From: Crambe crambe
Taxonomy: Eukaryota; Porifera; Demospongiae; Poecilosclerida; Crambeidae
DNA: 64,000 nucleotides
NCBI GenBank assembly: GCA_963924555.1
Contig: OZ004583.1
Location: 9,128,582 to 9,192,581, forward strand
Reading direction: 5' to 3'
How positions within the stretch are numbered: the stretch's first letter is position 1; each line of letters begins with the position of its first letter. The notes below the pieces were generated by a model. The model saw only the letters and a list, made by a program, of their open reading frames with translations. It had not been told where the DNA came from and ran no database searches. A program made the position numbers and the translations under genes. Below, in pieces: positions 18,587 to 29,211 of the stretch.

Positions 18587-20060
18587 ATGGAAGAGATAGT
18601 ATTAGCGATCCTCCTTTGTATTGGTAAGCTATCGATGAACTTGGTGTTCGAAAAATAGCTACAATTCTTCTCCTGGACTCCCTTTCCTAATCTAGCCACT
18701 ATCCTTGCTGCTCAAACTCCTGCTGCTCCTAAGCAATTCGTTGTTCAACATGAAGGTGACTATTGTGTCGTTTTGGAGGCTGCTATAGTGATGATTATCA
18801 AGCCCCCAGTGAGTACTTTTCCTTAATTTCTCAGTGGTTCTCTTAAGCTTGTAATTGAAGGGTTTAAAACTGCTCAGGGACAAAGTGAGGAGAAGACTGT
18901 TTCATTGACAGATGATGGCTTTGTGGACCATGACTTGAGTCATTGTCTAGATACAAGCATACCCAGTGCTAGTGCCACCCTAGTCATTGATGTGCAGGAT
19001 GAACCAATGATTCATGCGAGAGTCTATTTCATATTTGCTGAGGTGGGTGAGGCTCTGTGGATTATGTTGCATAATAATACATTTTTACATTTACTAGACT
19101 AGCTTATCTTACTGTTGCTGACAGAACTTAAGTGCAAACCAATTTGAATGGTGGGGAAATCATGCTACCCAAGTGGTTATTGAGCCGTTCTTTTGCTGCA
19201 ACCTTCTTCTTGTTCCCCTGCAAAGCAGCAGCTCTAAAGTAAAAGATCTGTCCATTATTATGTTACAATAAAATTTGAATAATGGATACAATTGTCAGGA
19301 CAAAACTTTGAGAAGAGTCCAGTTATATATCCAATCATTCATTATACCTGTGGCTGGACCAACACATGAACGGCTAAGCCTATAGGCTTGGAATAATTGT
19401 TTCCTCCCCATTCCACCTTTTAGGAAGTATAGCATGAATTCTTCCTATTCATACTATTGTGTGAATGTGTCCTTTTTGGATATGCAGAATAGCATCCAAG
19501 GAAACCATTACTGGACTATAAGCAATGTCAATATCAGCCTCACTACCACTTATGGTGAATTGGTTGCTCTACTCACAAACTAATACCTTTTTTTTAATAG
19601 TGTGTGTAATGGTCTAGGTGGCTGGATCAATTTCATGACCTCTGATAAGCTGTATCAACAACAAGCAAATTCCAAGATCGAATTGGAGAAGTCATTCTCT
19701 TGCAATTCTGCACAGAATCTAACATTCACTAAAGTAGATGACATCTCCACAATCCTTAGTGTGAGTCAACTCCAGGTTCAAGCCTTTCAGTTCAAGAATT
19801 CCACAAGTGGACAGTTTGATGAACGTAATTCATCAATAATTCTCATTAGTTCCTCATGGTTTAATTTAATCCTCTCCTTCCCAGCTATTAAATGTCTTTT
19901 GGATACTGGTTCCCTGGGGAATTGGAACTACACCATTGCAGTGGGAGCTGCACTTGCTGGACTAGTAGTGATCGTGATCATTGTGTGTATCATACGACGC
20001 ACTAGGAGTCAAAGATCTAGACACAAGGAATATGAATCAATATCAGAACCTATAGCCTAG
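18587..20060 (+). CDS. LAMP-like type I membrane glycoprotein (copy B), six exons
   Basis: Exons 18587-18623, 18696-18808, 18878-19042, 19488-19554, 19618-19824 and 19885-20060 join in phase into 254 aa. Order: signal peptide MEEIVLAILLCIG; short Ala/Pro stretch; a luminal LAMP-type domain (DYCVVLEAA, YWTISNVNISL, GGWINF, SFSCNSAQ, LQVQAFQFKNS); then IKCLLDTG; a transmembrane helix starting AVGAALAGLVV; and a short basic tail. AVGAALAGLV and LQVQAF strongly resemble the C-terminal part of vertebrate LAMP1/2. The tail contains YESI, a YxxPhi sorting motif close to the C-terminus, as in LAMP GYQTI. The likely role is a lysosomal/endosomal membrane glycoprotein with one luminal domain; LAMP1/2 have two. 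The long intron 3 includes about 300 bp that may be an inserted element. Confidence 0.85.
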
Positions 20061-20158
20061 TACAATCATACAGTCATTATTTATAGCTGTCTGACCTTTG
20101 TATTGAAAATGGGTATGGCTTGCTCCTCTATCAGTATATGTGTGATTACCTTACAGCT

Positions 20159-20290
20159 TGATCATTCACTATAACTGCTATAACTTTCTCAATTCTTAAC
20201 CAAATTTAATGCATCAAAAGAGAGCTGATTATCCACTCTCTCTGCTAGTAGACTCAATGTACCATACATATAATTATAGTGATAGCTAGT
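20159..20290. mobile_element. MITE copy (TGATCATTCACTATAAC family), right arm eroded
   Basis: It starts TGATCATTCACTATAACTGC and shares AACTTTCTC, CTTNACCAAATTT and AGAGAGCTGATTATCCACTC with copies at 38997-39130 and 40503-40647. The right arm here is degraded. It lies downstream of LAMP-like copy B. Confidence 0.65.
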
Positions 20291-20419
20291 GACAGAGCAA
20301 AGAAAGAATGACTGATGCCAGTAAAGAACTACACTGACAGACTGCAATGCATACAGCCGGAAATGATTTTAAAACAAGGATACAAAATTAATAATGATCC
20401 TGGCAGCTGTATATGAAGT

Positions 20420-20730
20420 TTGCTCCTCTGGCTATAGGAGAGCTTATCAGGATAGTGATACTGTCATTATTTTAATGAATCTTTGGGTGTGCTGTCCTTT
20501 TATTGAAATGTTCTATCACTTCCAATGACGTCTACATTAACACTGTATAAAATTTCTCCTGATTAATTTTTAGCCTCAAGCATCTCCTACTCCTGCTCCT
20601 AATATAAGAAGGTTGGTGTCATCTTGGAGGCTGCTATGGTGACGTTTGTCACACCCCCAGTGAAGAGATGTCTGTTTCATTAATGTGAACCCTGAACTGA
20701 GTCATAATTCCACTTGCATGTGAAGTTCTC
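20420..20730 (+). pseudogene. LAMP-like gene fragment copy C
   Basis: It aligns by eye with copy A: the leader (TTGCTCCTCTGGCTATAGGA, then GAGCTTATCAGGATAGTGAT) has lost its ATG and hits an early stop. An exon 2 remnant at about 20574-20662 (CTCCTACTCCTGCTCCTAAT, then GGAGGCTGCTATGGTGACGT) has an internal deletion. A scrap of exon 3 follows, then homology ends. It is clearly non-functional. Confidence 0.65.
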
Positions 20731-20935
20731 AATGAAAAGAATCAGCTGCAACAGCTTTGAATCAAATATCCAAAAAAAGAATAAATTTCCCCCCTTGTTT
20801 GTTGGTCTAATAATTATCTTGACTCTTTTCCGACCCTAATGCATATCATGATAGTAGGTTGAGACTGCTCCCAACTTCTCCTTTTACTGATGTCATGATA
20901 CTGATAGGCTGACTGCTGCATACATACTACTATTA

Positions 20936-22097
20936 GTCTCGCGGGCCCGACCCTTTACCAACCGCGAGGGAAGGAAAGAGTCTGGTCAAATCCAATACAT
21001 GATCTTGTTTCAATTGTCCAAAGATTTGGTGGCGGGCATGCGCGAAACGTCACGATACGTACGTCACGGCTCTCAAACGGATTTTTTCGCGCGTGCACCT
21101 ACAGAGTAGTCCTAGAGTTTAGTCATGTTAACCAGCTGCTGCTTGTCCAGAGATCTGAGAGATCTCGTTGGTAGTGATCATAGGAAAAAGAAAAGGCTGC
21201 ATGGTCCAGGGTGTGCATCAGCCAAAGAACTGCTCCAGGTACTTGCAGGAGTTGCACTGGAAAAATTTCCAACACTTTCTGACCAGAAAGCTGTTTCCAA
21301 GCCTCCTCCCACTCTCTTGAATAGCCGCCTCCAGTCTGTAGTCATATTCGTGTGGCGCTAAGAAATCCGGAGCGCAGATTTTTCCTAAAATTCGTGATGT
21401 ATAATAACGTCATAGTCGCGCCCTTCCCTTCCGAAGATTGCTGACTGTGCACAACAAGATCATGTATTGGATTTGACCATAGATATTAGACACGGAACAG
21501 GATTGGAAACTGCCTACGTCATGTGACGTCACGCCCATTAAGCTAATACATTTCGCGCATGCTATCCTTATATTGATTCATAGCTGTTAGTTGTTTTTTT
21601 TGATTGCAGTGTTAAACTATGGGTTAAATAGTTATTATTATTACATTTCTATTATTTATTTGCATTATCATGTTTTATTATCCACTCCATAAAGCTCTCT
21701 GCACAAGAACGGGCATCTATAGATGGCTGGAGAGGAAGACTAAACTCTTCATCTTTCAAAATCCTTGAGATACTGAATCTCTCATAGATTTGTACTGTCT
21801 AGCTAGATCTAGTATCATATTAAGTTTTATTATTTTTATAGAAACACAACATGGAAACACTCTAGCCCAGCTAATATTAAGCTACTAGACTAATATCTAC
21901 TCTGATATCTTTTGCAGAACTCATCCTTAACTATGTGGTAACTATGCATTCATATCTCGCGCCAAAATTTCCCGGCAAACACGGATAGCACGCGCATGGT
22001 AGTATTAAGTTTCCAATCCTGTTCCGTGTCTACTATCTATGATTTGACCAGACTCTTTCCTTCCCTCGCGGTTGGTAAAGGGTCGGGCCCGCGAGAC
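20936..22097. mobile_element. DNA transposon with about 75-bp terminal inverted repeats, split by a nested element
   Basis: Left end GTCTCGCGGGCCCGACCCTT and right end ...GGGTCGGGCCCGCGAGAC are inverted repeats extending through AAGAGTCTGGTCAAATCC to AACAAGATCATG, about 75 bp. TA flanks both ends (20934-20935 and 22098-22099), as in TA-target elements. Element E3 (21478-22041) is inserted in the right inverted repeat; removing it and its 7-bp duplication gives an original length of about 591 bp. An open frame at 21125-21361 (78 codons) lies inside, but I recognise nothing in it. Confidence 0.8.
21478..22041. mobile_element. Nested transposon E3, internally deleted copy of E2
   Basis: 33-bp ends (21478-21510 and 22009-22041) match those of E2. 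A perfect 7-bp duplication ATTTGAC flanks it (21471-21477 and 22042-22048). The body is the reverse complement of E2 with about 314 bp missing (corresponding to E2 about 11570-11884), and is otherwise nearly identical by eye. It must be younger than the element it interrupts. Confidence 0.9.
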
Positions 22098-22206
22098 TAT
22101 ACAACTATAGCATGGTTGCCATGCAATAATCCCATGCGCATGCGTAGTAAGAGTTCAGGGCTAGCTCCCAAGAAAAGGAGGTAAAGGGTCGGCGCCGCCA
22201 GCCTAG

Positions 22207-23475
22207 CTGGAAGAGCTAGCCTGGTTAGTGATCATCCTTTGTATGGGTGTTCTTGGTAAGTTTTACAGCTAAGTACATTATATAAGCTGCTATGATCCAC
22301 CTTGTGATGAACTGGACGACATTGTGTAATTTAATTAGCCTCAACACAAGATAACTCAACTACTCTTCCTACTCCAACTCCTCCCTAGCCCTAGCCCTAG
22401 CCCTAGCCCTTTTTCTTCCCTAATAGCCACAGCACAAGAAAGCAGCACAATGATAGTTATTCCTGCTCCAACTGTTGCACCCGCTCCTAGGGAACCAACA
22501 AAACGATTCAGTATTAAAAATAGTAAAGGCGAGTATTGTGTCGTGTTGGAGGCTGCTATGGTGATATTTATCAATACCCCAGTGAGCCACATTTCCCCCA
22601 TTTCTCTGTAATTCTCTTTATCACTTTAAAACTTCACAGAAATATCAAGGGGATATTTCTTTGACAGAGGATGGTGAATTGGACTCTGAGAGTCATTGTG
22701 ATGCAAGCGTACCCAGTGCCTCCCTAGTCATTGATGTAAAGAAAGACCAATTCCATGCTGAAGTCGATTTTGAATTCACTGGGGTGAGCCATCAACTATT
22801 AGTGCTGATTGAGCATATTGTCTTTGGTGTAGTGTAGTATAGTGTTTCCCAAGTTAGGGTATCCACAGTGTGTGAGTGTGTCCTTTTTGAATATGCAGAG
22901 TGCTACAGGAAGCCAATATTGGACTATGAACAACGTCACCGTCAGCCTCAATGATGAAAGTAATTCTACTCGTGTAAAGCAACACCTTATTTGATATGAC
23001 TGAACTCTCTAATGCTCTAGGTGGCTGGATCAACTTCACAGCCAGTAATAAGCTATATCAAGAAGCAAATTCCAAGATTGAATGGGGGAAGTCTTTCTCT
23101 TGCGCGGCATCACAGAATCTAACATTCACTGAAGTAGCTAACATTACCCTTCTTCTTGGTATGAGGGAACTCCAAGTTCAAGCATTTCAATTCAAGAATG
23201 CCACAAGTGGAGAATTTGATGACGGTAATTTCTCAAGATTCTTGTAGTGCATGGTTTATCTTGTCACCACCCCCCCCCCCCCCCCCCCCCCAGCTCGTGT
23301 ATGCCTATTAGATAACGGAGACAGAGCTAGAGGGATTGGGATTGTTGGGATTGTTGCCATTGCGGTGGGAGCTGCACTTGCTGGACTAGCTGTGGTTGTG
23401 ATCATTGCTTACATCATAGGACGCATCCGGAGCAGAAGATATGATTATGAACCTTTTTCTGAACCTTTGGCCTAG
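22207..23475 (+). CDS. LAMP-like membrane glycoprotein (copy D), six exons, no ATG in exon 1
   Basis: Exons 22207-22255, 22427-22581, 22640-22783, 22899-22959, 23021-23224 and 23294-23475 join in phase, giving 264 codons plus stop. Features: leader ELAWLVIILCMGVLG; then IPAPTVAPAP; luminal segment EYCVVLEAAM, YWTMNNVTVSL, GGWINFTA-like (SGWINFTA here), SFSCAASQ, LQVQAFQFKNA; helix AVGAALAGLAVVVIIAYIIG; tail RIRSRRYDYEPFSEPLA with a YEPF sorting motif. The codon at the position of copy A's ATG is CTG, directly preceded by an in-frame TAG (22204-22206). The only in-frame ATG of exon 1 (22240) would remove most of the signal peptide. It could use CTG initiation, an unseen upstream exon, or be recently silenced. 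All other exons look intact. A 22-base poly-C run serves as the last polypyrimidine tract. Confidence 0.7.
23271..23291. repeat. Poly-C homopolymer at a 3' splice site
   Basis: About 21 C residues run directly into the CAG acceptor of exon 6 of LAMP-like copy D. Confidence 0.9.
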
Positions 23476-23880
23476 TTGCTAGCTAAACCTAATTCTTGCA
23501 ATCACATAACTGCAGTTAACAATTCCTTTTCTCAGATTGACTGATGTGGGCTCATTATGTATCATAGTGCATACTGCACTGTACAAACTGAACTCCAATT
23601 ATTTTAGCTACAACTTGGTTTCATAATGGGGGTATTATTAGTTCAGATGATTCTATGACTGGATTGTTTATGTTTAGTTCATATACTGGAATGTCATAGT
23701 AAGCTTGTTAATTAGCTGAACTAGCCATGTCTTATATCAACTTCAAGGCTAAGATCTCTTGCCCAAGATCAATGTGTTCATCACTATTCCTGGGTAATCT
23801 TGCACTCTGGGTCTGTTCCCAATAAAAGTACAAGAGTATAAGAAAAGGGCTTTAAAGATTTTCAGTAGTGACTTACAGAT
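23476..23880. other. Spacer between converging genes
   Basis: About 400 bp between LAMP-like copy D and the end of the coiled-coil gene. I see only AT-rich non-coding sequence, presumably both 3' UTRs. Confidence 0.5.
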
Positions 23881-26873
23881 CTAGGTCTAGTCACACGAGA
23901 TTGACTGGTTGAGTAAAGAGGAGCGGTTTGGGTTGTGTCAGAGCCAATTGAAGTAGCTGTGGTTGGGTGAGTGTTGCTGATGCCAGCTGATCCCTGCTGG
24001 CTGGAGACTGTGCCACCATGGACGGACGCTGGTGGTGGGATCTGGGAGGTGGAGGCCGAGGCATAGTGAAGAGCATGAAGGGTGTTAGAATTGGGGGGAG
24101 CATGGACGGATGTAGGTGGGGGGATATGAGAGGCAGAGGCTGAAGTGTGACGGAGGTGCTGCAAAGAATGCCGGGGGGCATATACTGATGAAGGCAGTTG
24201 GGGGGTATTGGAGGCGGAGTTTGAAGCAAGGTGGTATAGACTCATAGGGGGACGAGGACTTGCCTGAACCACTTGCTGCTCAAATAGATGAACCTGTAGA
24301 AGTTTAACAAGTATATAAGTGATTGGAGTAGCTTTCAGGATATACATGTAGTGTTCTCTCCAGCATACCATAAGTATAGGGGGGCCTGCCTTCGAGTACA
24401 TGGTACAAATACCCTTCCATGTAGAAACCACCCTATTCCTTCAGGGAGAACACTGACTTGAGAACCTTATTCTCTTTAGCTATAACAGGTAAATTTGTAC
24501 CTGCTGCTGAAGGTTGTCCACATGATGGAAGGCATCTAATTTGAGGTTCCTTTCATGGGAGAGCTGGTGCTTGATTCCTCGCATCATCTTCACTGCCTGA
24601 CTCTTCTCCACCTTGCTGTGCCGCAGTGACCGTTCCTTCTCACCTGAAATAGTAGCCATGGCTTAGATGATTTCTACAATAATGATATTATATATTGCAA
24701 ACCTTCCAGTGCTTTCATTTGTCTCTCTTTCTCTTCCAGCTCACTTTTCTAAGAAGATAGAAGTCGTATTAATATCCTACAAGGAAAAAAAATTTTTCCC
24801 CCTAACCAGAAAGTCCATCTTCGTTGCATAAGATTTCTCATTCTTTGTGAGATAGGTGTTCTTCTTAGCTGATGGTTTTGTAGAATGTCTCTTCTGTTTC
24901 TGTATGCAAACAACAACAACAACACAGATAAAATAATCAATCAGTTAATCACTACATGATGATAATACCTCATCAATTAACTTCTGTTTGACAACCTCAT
25001 AGTCTCTCTCCACCTTTTCCAAGTTCTACAGCAGATCAACACACATTACATTGACACACGTAACAAGCAAGAATGGTTGAAGGACTATCAGTACCTTTTG
25101 CACAACCTGAACCTGCTGGTTGAGTGACTTGATCTCTTCTTCACTGTTCATCTTCAACGCCCAGAATTGCATTTGCTGTTGGTTCAGCTTCGTTCGCATA
25201 GAACATAACTACAACAGAATAAAGAATATGTACAGTCACATGACAGGAAGTGATAGGAAATGGGGCAGAGTATATGCAGTCATGTGACTACCAATATGAA
25301 TGAACAAACCTCGGTATTGTATGCCACACCCGATTTATGCCGATTCCAGTTATTAACAGTCCTCATTCTCACAATCTAAATACAGAAATACATGCATCAC
25401 ATGATAATCACATGATCAAAGTAATACCATCTTATTGAGCTCAGCATTTTCATTTTGGATTGCCCTGATTCCCTCGGCCTTGGACACAGAAGGTGTACTC
25501 TGTCCGGTTTTGGGTTCTATCTCTCTCTCCTTTACTCCCAACTTGACTTTCAACTTCTCGACACTTTCAGCCACTGACTGGCGAACGTCATACACACACC
25601 TGGTCATATCCCCATACAACTGTCCTCTATAATCAATATTGGAACATTATTCACATCTAATAATATGGTAACACTAATATGCTATAGAGTCACTGACTGA
25701 GGACATTACACTTAGGAACAAAATTCAGTGTGTACTACTGAGGAACCTATATCCAGTCAAATTAATACTAACCTATATCCTTCGAATTTATTTTTGACGG
25801 TGAGTGTTGCAGAGAAGAGTTCGTTGACCAGTTGTGCATACTCCATAATGGCCTTTTTGCGAGCTTCCTCTAAGTTTCGGGCGTATGACTGATGGAACTG
25901 AGCCAACTTGGTCCGGAGAGCCGTGATCTCCATGATCAGGTTTTGAGTGTGTTCCCCTACGAAGCAGAGGGATTTTGTCTTTGCTTGTTCCTCTATAGTC
26001 TCCACTAAAGACTGGAGGTGCTCTATCTCCTGAGAGCGATAACAGTTATTACATGTAAATAATCTAGGCAAGCAAGAGTATTCAAACATCACATCTATAC
26101 TGTAAAATAGGGAACTTTTGTGAGCTTTGCAAATTTGAAGTACGAAGCATACATTAATTTTTCAAAAACACAAAATCCATGACGATTTTACCTCACAAAA
26201 TGCATACCTGGTCTTTCTGGTATAACTGGTTGTACTGGCTTCTTAGTAAACTTTCGTAGTAGGAGGCATACCTGAGAATCAATTCAAAAAATCAAAGTGT
26301 GAACCACATTAAATGTAGCTTCTTACAGCTGGTAACATTCCTTCTCCCTAGCCAGGACACCGCTCGACAGCAATAGAACACACTCCTTCAAGTCATCCAT
26401 GGAGATACAGACCATATTCGCAGATAGCTCTCTGCTCTCTTGCCCGAGCCCCTCCCCTTCTGGCATCTCAGCACCCTCCATTTGCTCTTGATCTTCTTCC
26501 ATCAGAGTCATGTGAGACTGGAACTTGGTGGTAAAGTCCTCCACCACATGAGAACGAGGCAGTCCCATCATTTCCTTAAAGTGCATCGACTATAACAAGT
26601 ATGATAACCCAACTGTAAGTAGCATGTATACGATAATCTAACCAAAGCATAACCTTCCACAGTGAGTGAACTTACATTTGACTTCCAAAGGTCCAGAGGA
26701 AGTGTGGAGTCGTCCCTCTCTCTTTCATTTAGCAGCAGGTGGTGGAGTTTTGAGAGGTGCTTTGTAGTGTCTGCAATTAGAGCTTGCTCTAGAAGATCCA
26801 TCAGGCAGCTCAGCTAAAGAGAAAGGCAATAAGCACATACATACATACATACATACATACATACATACATACA

Positions 26874-26904
<31 letters not shown>

Positions 26905-27728
26905 CTCCTGACCTGAGTCTCCCTTAGTCTGAACTCATTGAGACATGGCTGTGAGGGGTGTTCTGGTGTGACCTGCTCAGTAAAGGGTTCACTGACTTCA
27001 GTGGCAAAGGTCATCATGGAAATGGTTTCATTAGTCTCCTGTATGAGTAGTAATTATCCTAATACCTAAATATCTCCCTTGCCCCTCCCATGCTCCTTAT
27101 AGCCCTTCCTATCCTATGCCCACATCCCCTCCCCTGCCCCTCTTCCTACCCTATATCTACATGCCCCTCCCCTGCCCCTCCTCCTACCCTATACTTACTT
27201 AATCTTAAGTTCACATACCTCCTCAGCCTGCTTGCGTGCCAAATCACGTGAGATTTGCTTGAGGAGGATTCTCTTTGCTCTGAGGACCACTTTCTCCCTG
27301 TACATTTCCTCCAAGTCCTTCATCAGTCTCTGATTGTTGACGGCATGACAGTTGAGGACCTTTAACCCCCACTCCACCTTAACTTGCTCCAGTTGAGATG
27401 TCACCAGCAAGAACTTCACCAGATATTGAGAACCTGAAACAGAAAATCAAAATCACAATGAACACCTTCCTTCAATCCCTACCTCTCCCTCTCTCTCTCC
27501 TTCCCTCCCACCCCACCCCCCTCCCTCCTTGTCTGGTCTAATTCCTAAGCACTTGTTATGGCTTATGGAAATTCTAAGTTCCAAAATGAGTGATTGATTA
27601 GACTGACCCTCAAGAGGAGGAATGTGGGTTAGGAGTCCAGCTAGAGTGCCGCCTGAAGATTGGGGTGGAGGTGACAGACGATGCTTGCTGGAGGATGGCC
27701 GACTCCCTGGACTGGCAAGATTCATACC
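23862..27728 (-). CDS. Large coiled-coil protein, C-terminal exon block (tentatively CCDC162-like)
   Basis: Around 15 exons read on the minus strand with GT-AG borders (approximate): 27607-27728, 27219-27435, 26913-27040, 26682-26815, 26330-26590, 26213-26273, 25774-26033, 25430-25628, 25313-25375, 25132-25210, 24971-25025, 24808-24900, about 24702-24752, 24501-24642 and 23862-24293. The first is Ser/Pro-rich (NLASPGSRPSSSKHRLSPPP). Most others are helical and charged, for example VKVEWGLKVLNCHAVNNQRL, EIEHLQSLVETIEEQAKTKS and NLEKVERDYEVVKQKL. The last exon encodes a low-complexity Ser/Pro/His tail ending RPRSVSHY before TGA. A GTAAGT sits across the final codons, so one more exon cannot be excluded. 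The first exon opens in phase 0 after an acceptor and matches the phase of exon 35855-35942, so I read this as the continuation of the upstream block. The family name is from memory of wording only. Confidence 0.7.
26837..26900. repeat. (ACAT)n microsatellite
   Basis: About 16 tandem ACAT units lie in an intron of the coiled-coil gene, next to an exon border. Confidence 0.95.
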
Positions 27729-27883
27729 CTAGAATAGAACATATATTATAATCAGAACTATACTAGATAGCAGCAGAAAATCAGTTATATTTTCAATTTT
27801 CAAGGAAGACAACAATACAGCAATGATAACAACAACACAACACAACACACACTACGTCTAAAATAAATGGCAATTCAGCTACT

Positions 27884-28996
27884 TCAGTAAATCAAAATAG
27901 CGGCGCCATTGCTGACGAAGATGCAGCCATCTGAATCCACTTCGATGCCCACTGGATATTGATGATCGCTAGCAGATGCATAGTCGTCCTGTTTTACAGG
28001 GATGGAGCGAACCTTCTGGCCTGTGGTCCTGTCGTACATCACAATACAGTGGTTTTTTATGTCAGTGATATAAAAATACTCCTTCATGATCCGTATCGAA
28101 GCAGGATAATGTAAACCATCCAACTGGACATCACGAATATGATCACCCTTAACATCAAACACTGCAATGGACTTTGAACCACTATTAATGACATACATAT
28201 TCTGGTCAGTATCGAAATCCAGATCTTCAGGATGATCTAGTTTGTCGATGCCTATTGTTCGAACGTGATCTAGATCCAGTGTCAGGACTTGAATCCGATG
28301 GTTCCCAGAGTCGCAGACGTACACGTTATTCTGGTAAAACCGGATGCCATTGGGATCGTAGAACTCGTGATGAGTCGTACCTGGCTTCATAGTCCCAAGA
28401 GTTTTAAGTAATCGATCATCACAATATTTTTGCACCATGTGATTGCCAGTGACATATACACTCCCGTCTTCATCCACACTTATGCCTCGCACGAAATAAA
28501 CACCAGTACACTTGAAAGTCTGCACTCCAACACCTTCAGGATTCAACTGGACGATATTATATTCATTGGTTTTAACATTAGTGGAATAGATTTTATCTCC
28601 TGCAACTGCTAACCGCCAGCTACCACTTAAAGAGCAGATCGCCTCTCCTATTTCATATGGGTAGTGATGAGCAACTACTTCTTTACTGGAGACTTCTCTG
28701 TCACCGACTTTGATAATCAAGTCCCATCTTCCTCTTTGCTCATACTTGAAAGGAAAAGTGTAAATCACATGATACGGAGAACCAAGGCTCACTTCTTTGG
28801 AGGTGTTTGTTTTGGATCTCAGCCATGCAGTGACAGAAGAGGGAGCAGTTTGGTCCTGGACTACATTGATGGTGATAGCAGGCTTCTTGTTGCAAGAAGA
28901 TTGAGCATTGGAGAGAAATACATCACTCTTTGCAAGTTCCACAGCAATAGAAGCTCTTTCAGATTTGTTATTCACATCATTAACCACTTCAGCCAT
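27884..28996 (-). CDS. Filamin-like domain + NHL-repeat protein (NHL gene 5), intronless
   Basis: Encodes 370 aa in one exon, with the ATG preceded by AGCTAGCT as in its paralogue at 33392. The N-terminal about 110 residues contain SSVTAWLRSK, YHVIYTFPFK and WDLIIKVGDREV, resembling the filamin/ABP280 Ig-like domain of TRIM2/3/71. From about 125 onward six NHL-type blades follow, each with RGISVDEDGSVYVTG, DPNGIRFYQNNVYVCDSGNHR or PEDLDFD-type motifs. NHL propellers bind RNA or protein. No RING, B-box or transmembrane segment is present, so it resembles a TRIM-NHL protein without its ubiquitin-ligase half. It is one of five tandem same-strand genes inside a single intron of the coiled-coil gene. 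Confidence 0.9.
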   Translation of the reverse strand: MAEVVNDVNNKSERASIAVELAKSDVFLSNAQSSCNKKPAITINVVQDQTAPSSVTAWLRSKTNTSKEVSLGSPYHVIYTFPFKYEQRGRWDLIIKVGDREVSSKEVVAHHYPYEIGEAICSLSGSWRLAVAGDKIYSTNVKTNEYNIVQLNPEGVGVQTFKCTGVYFVRGISVDEDGSVYVTGNHMVQKYCDDRLLKTLGTMKPGTTHHEFYDPNGIRFYQNNVYVCDSGNHRIQVLTLDLDHVRTIGIDKLDHPEDLDFDTDQNMYVINSGSKSIAVFDVKGDHIRDVQLDGLHYPASIRIMKEYFYITDIKNHCIVMYDRTTGQKVRSIPVKQDDYASASDHQYPVGIEVDSDGCIFVSNGAAILIY

Positions 28997-29211
28997 AGCT
29001 AGCTGGTTAGGAGTAGCTAGTTTGAAATCTCTAGATTAGATCATAGTTATGTTAACCTCTGACCTGTGGTCATGTCATTTGGTTTGCAACCATATATATC
29101 ATTTGAAATATTCATCACAATGAATAAAATACAGCAAACTGACATACATGTAGTGCAGCAAATAATCGAAAAGCAGCTTTACACATAATTGTCCATGGGG
29201 GGTCACACAGT

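Noticed and set aside
21125..21361. 78-codon frame inside the TA-flanked transposon
   Set aside because: Too short and unrecognised; no transposase motif is visible.
22387..22411. CCCTAG repeats resembling telomeric sequence
   Set aside because: Only about four units and CCCTAG rather than the canonical CCCTAA; lies in an intron just before LAMP-like exon 2.
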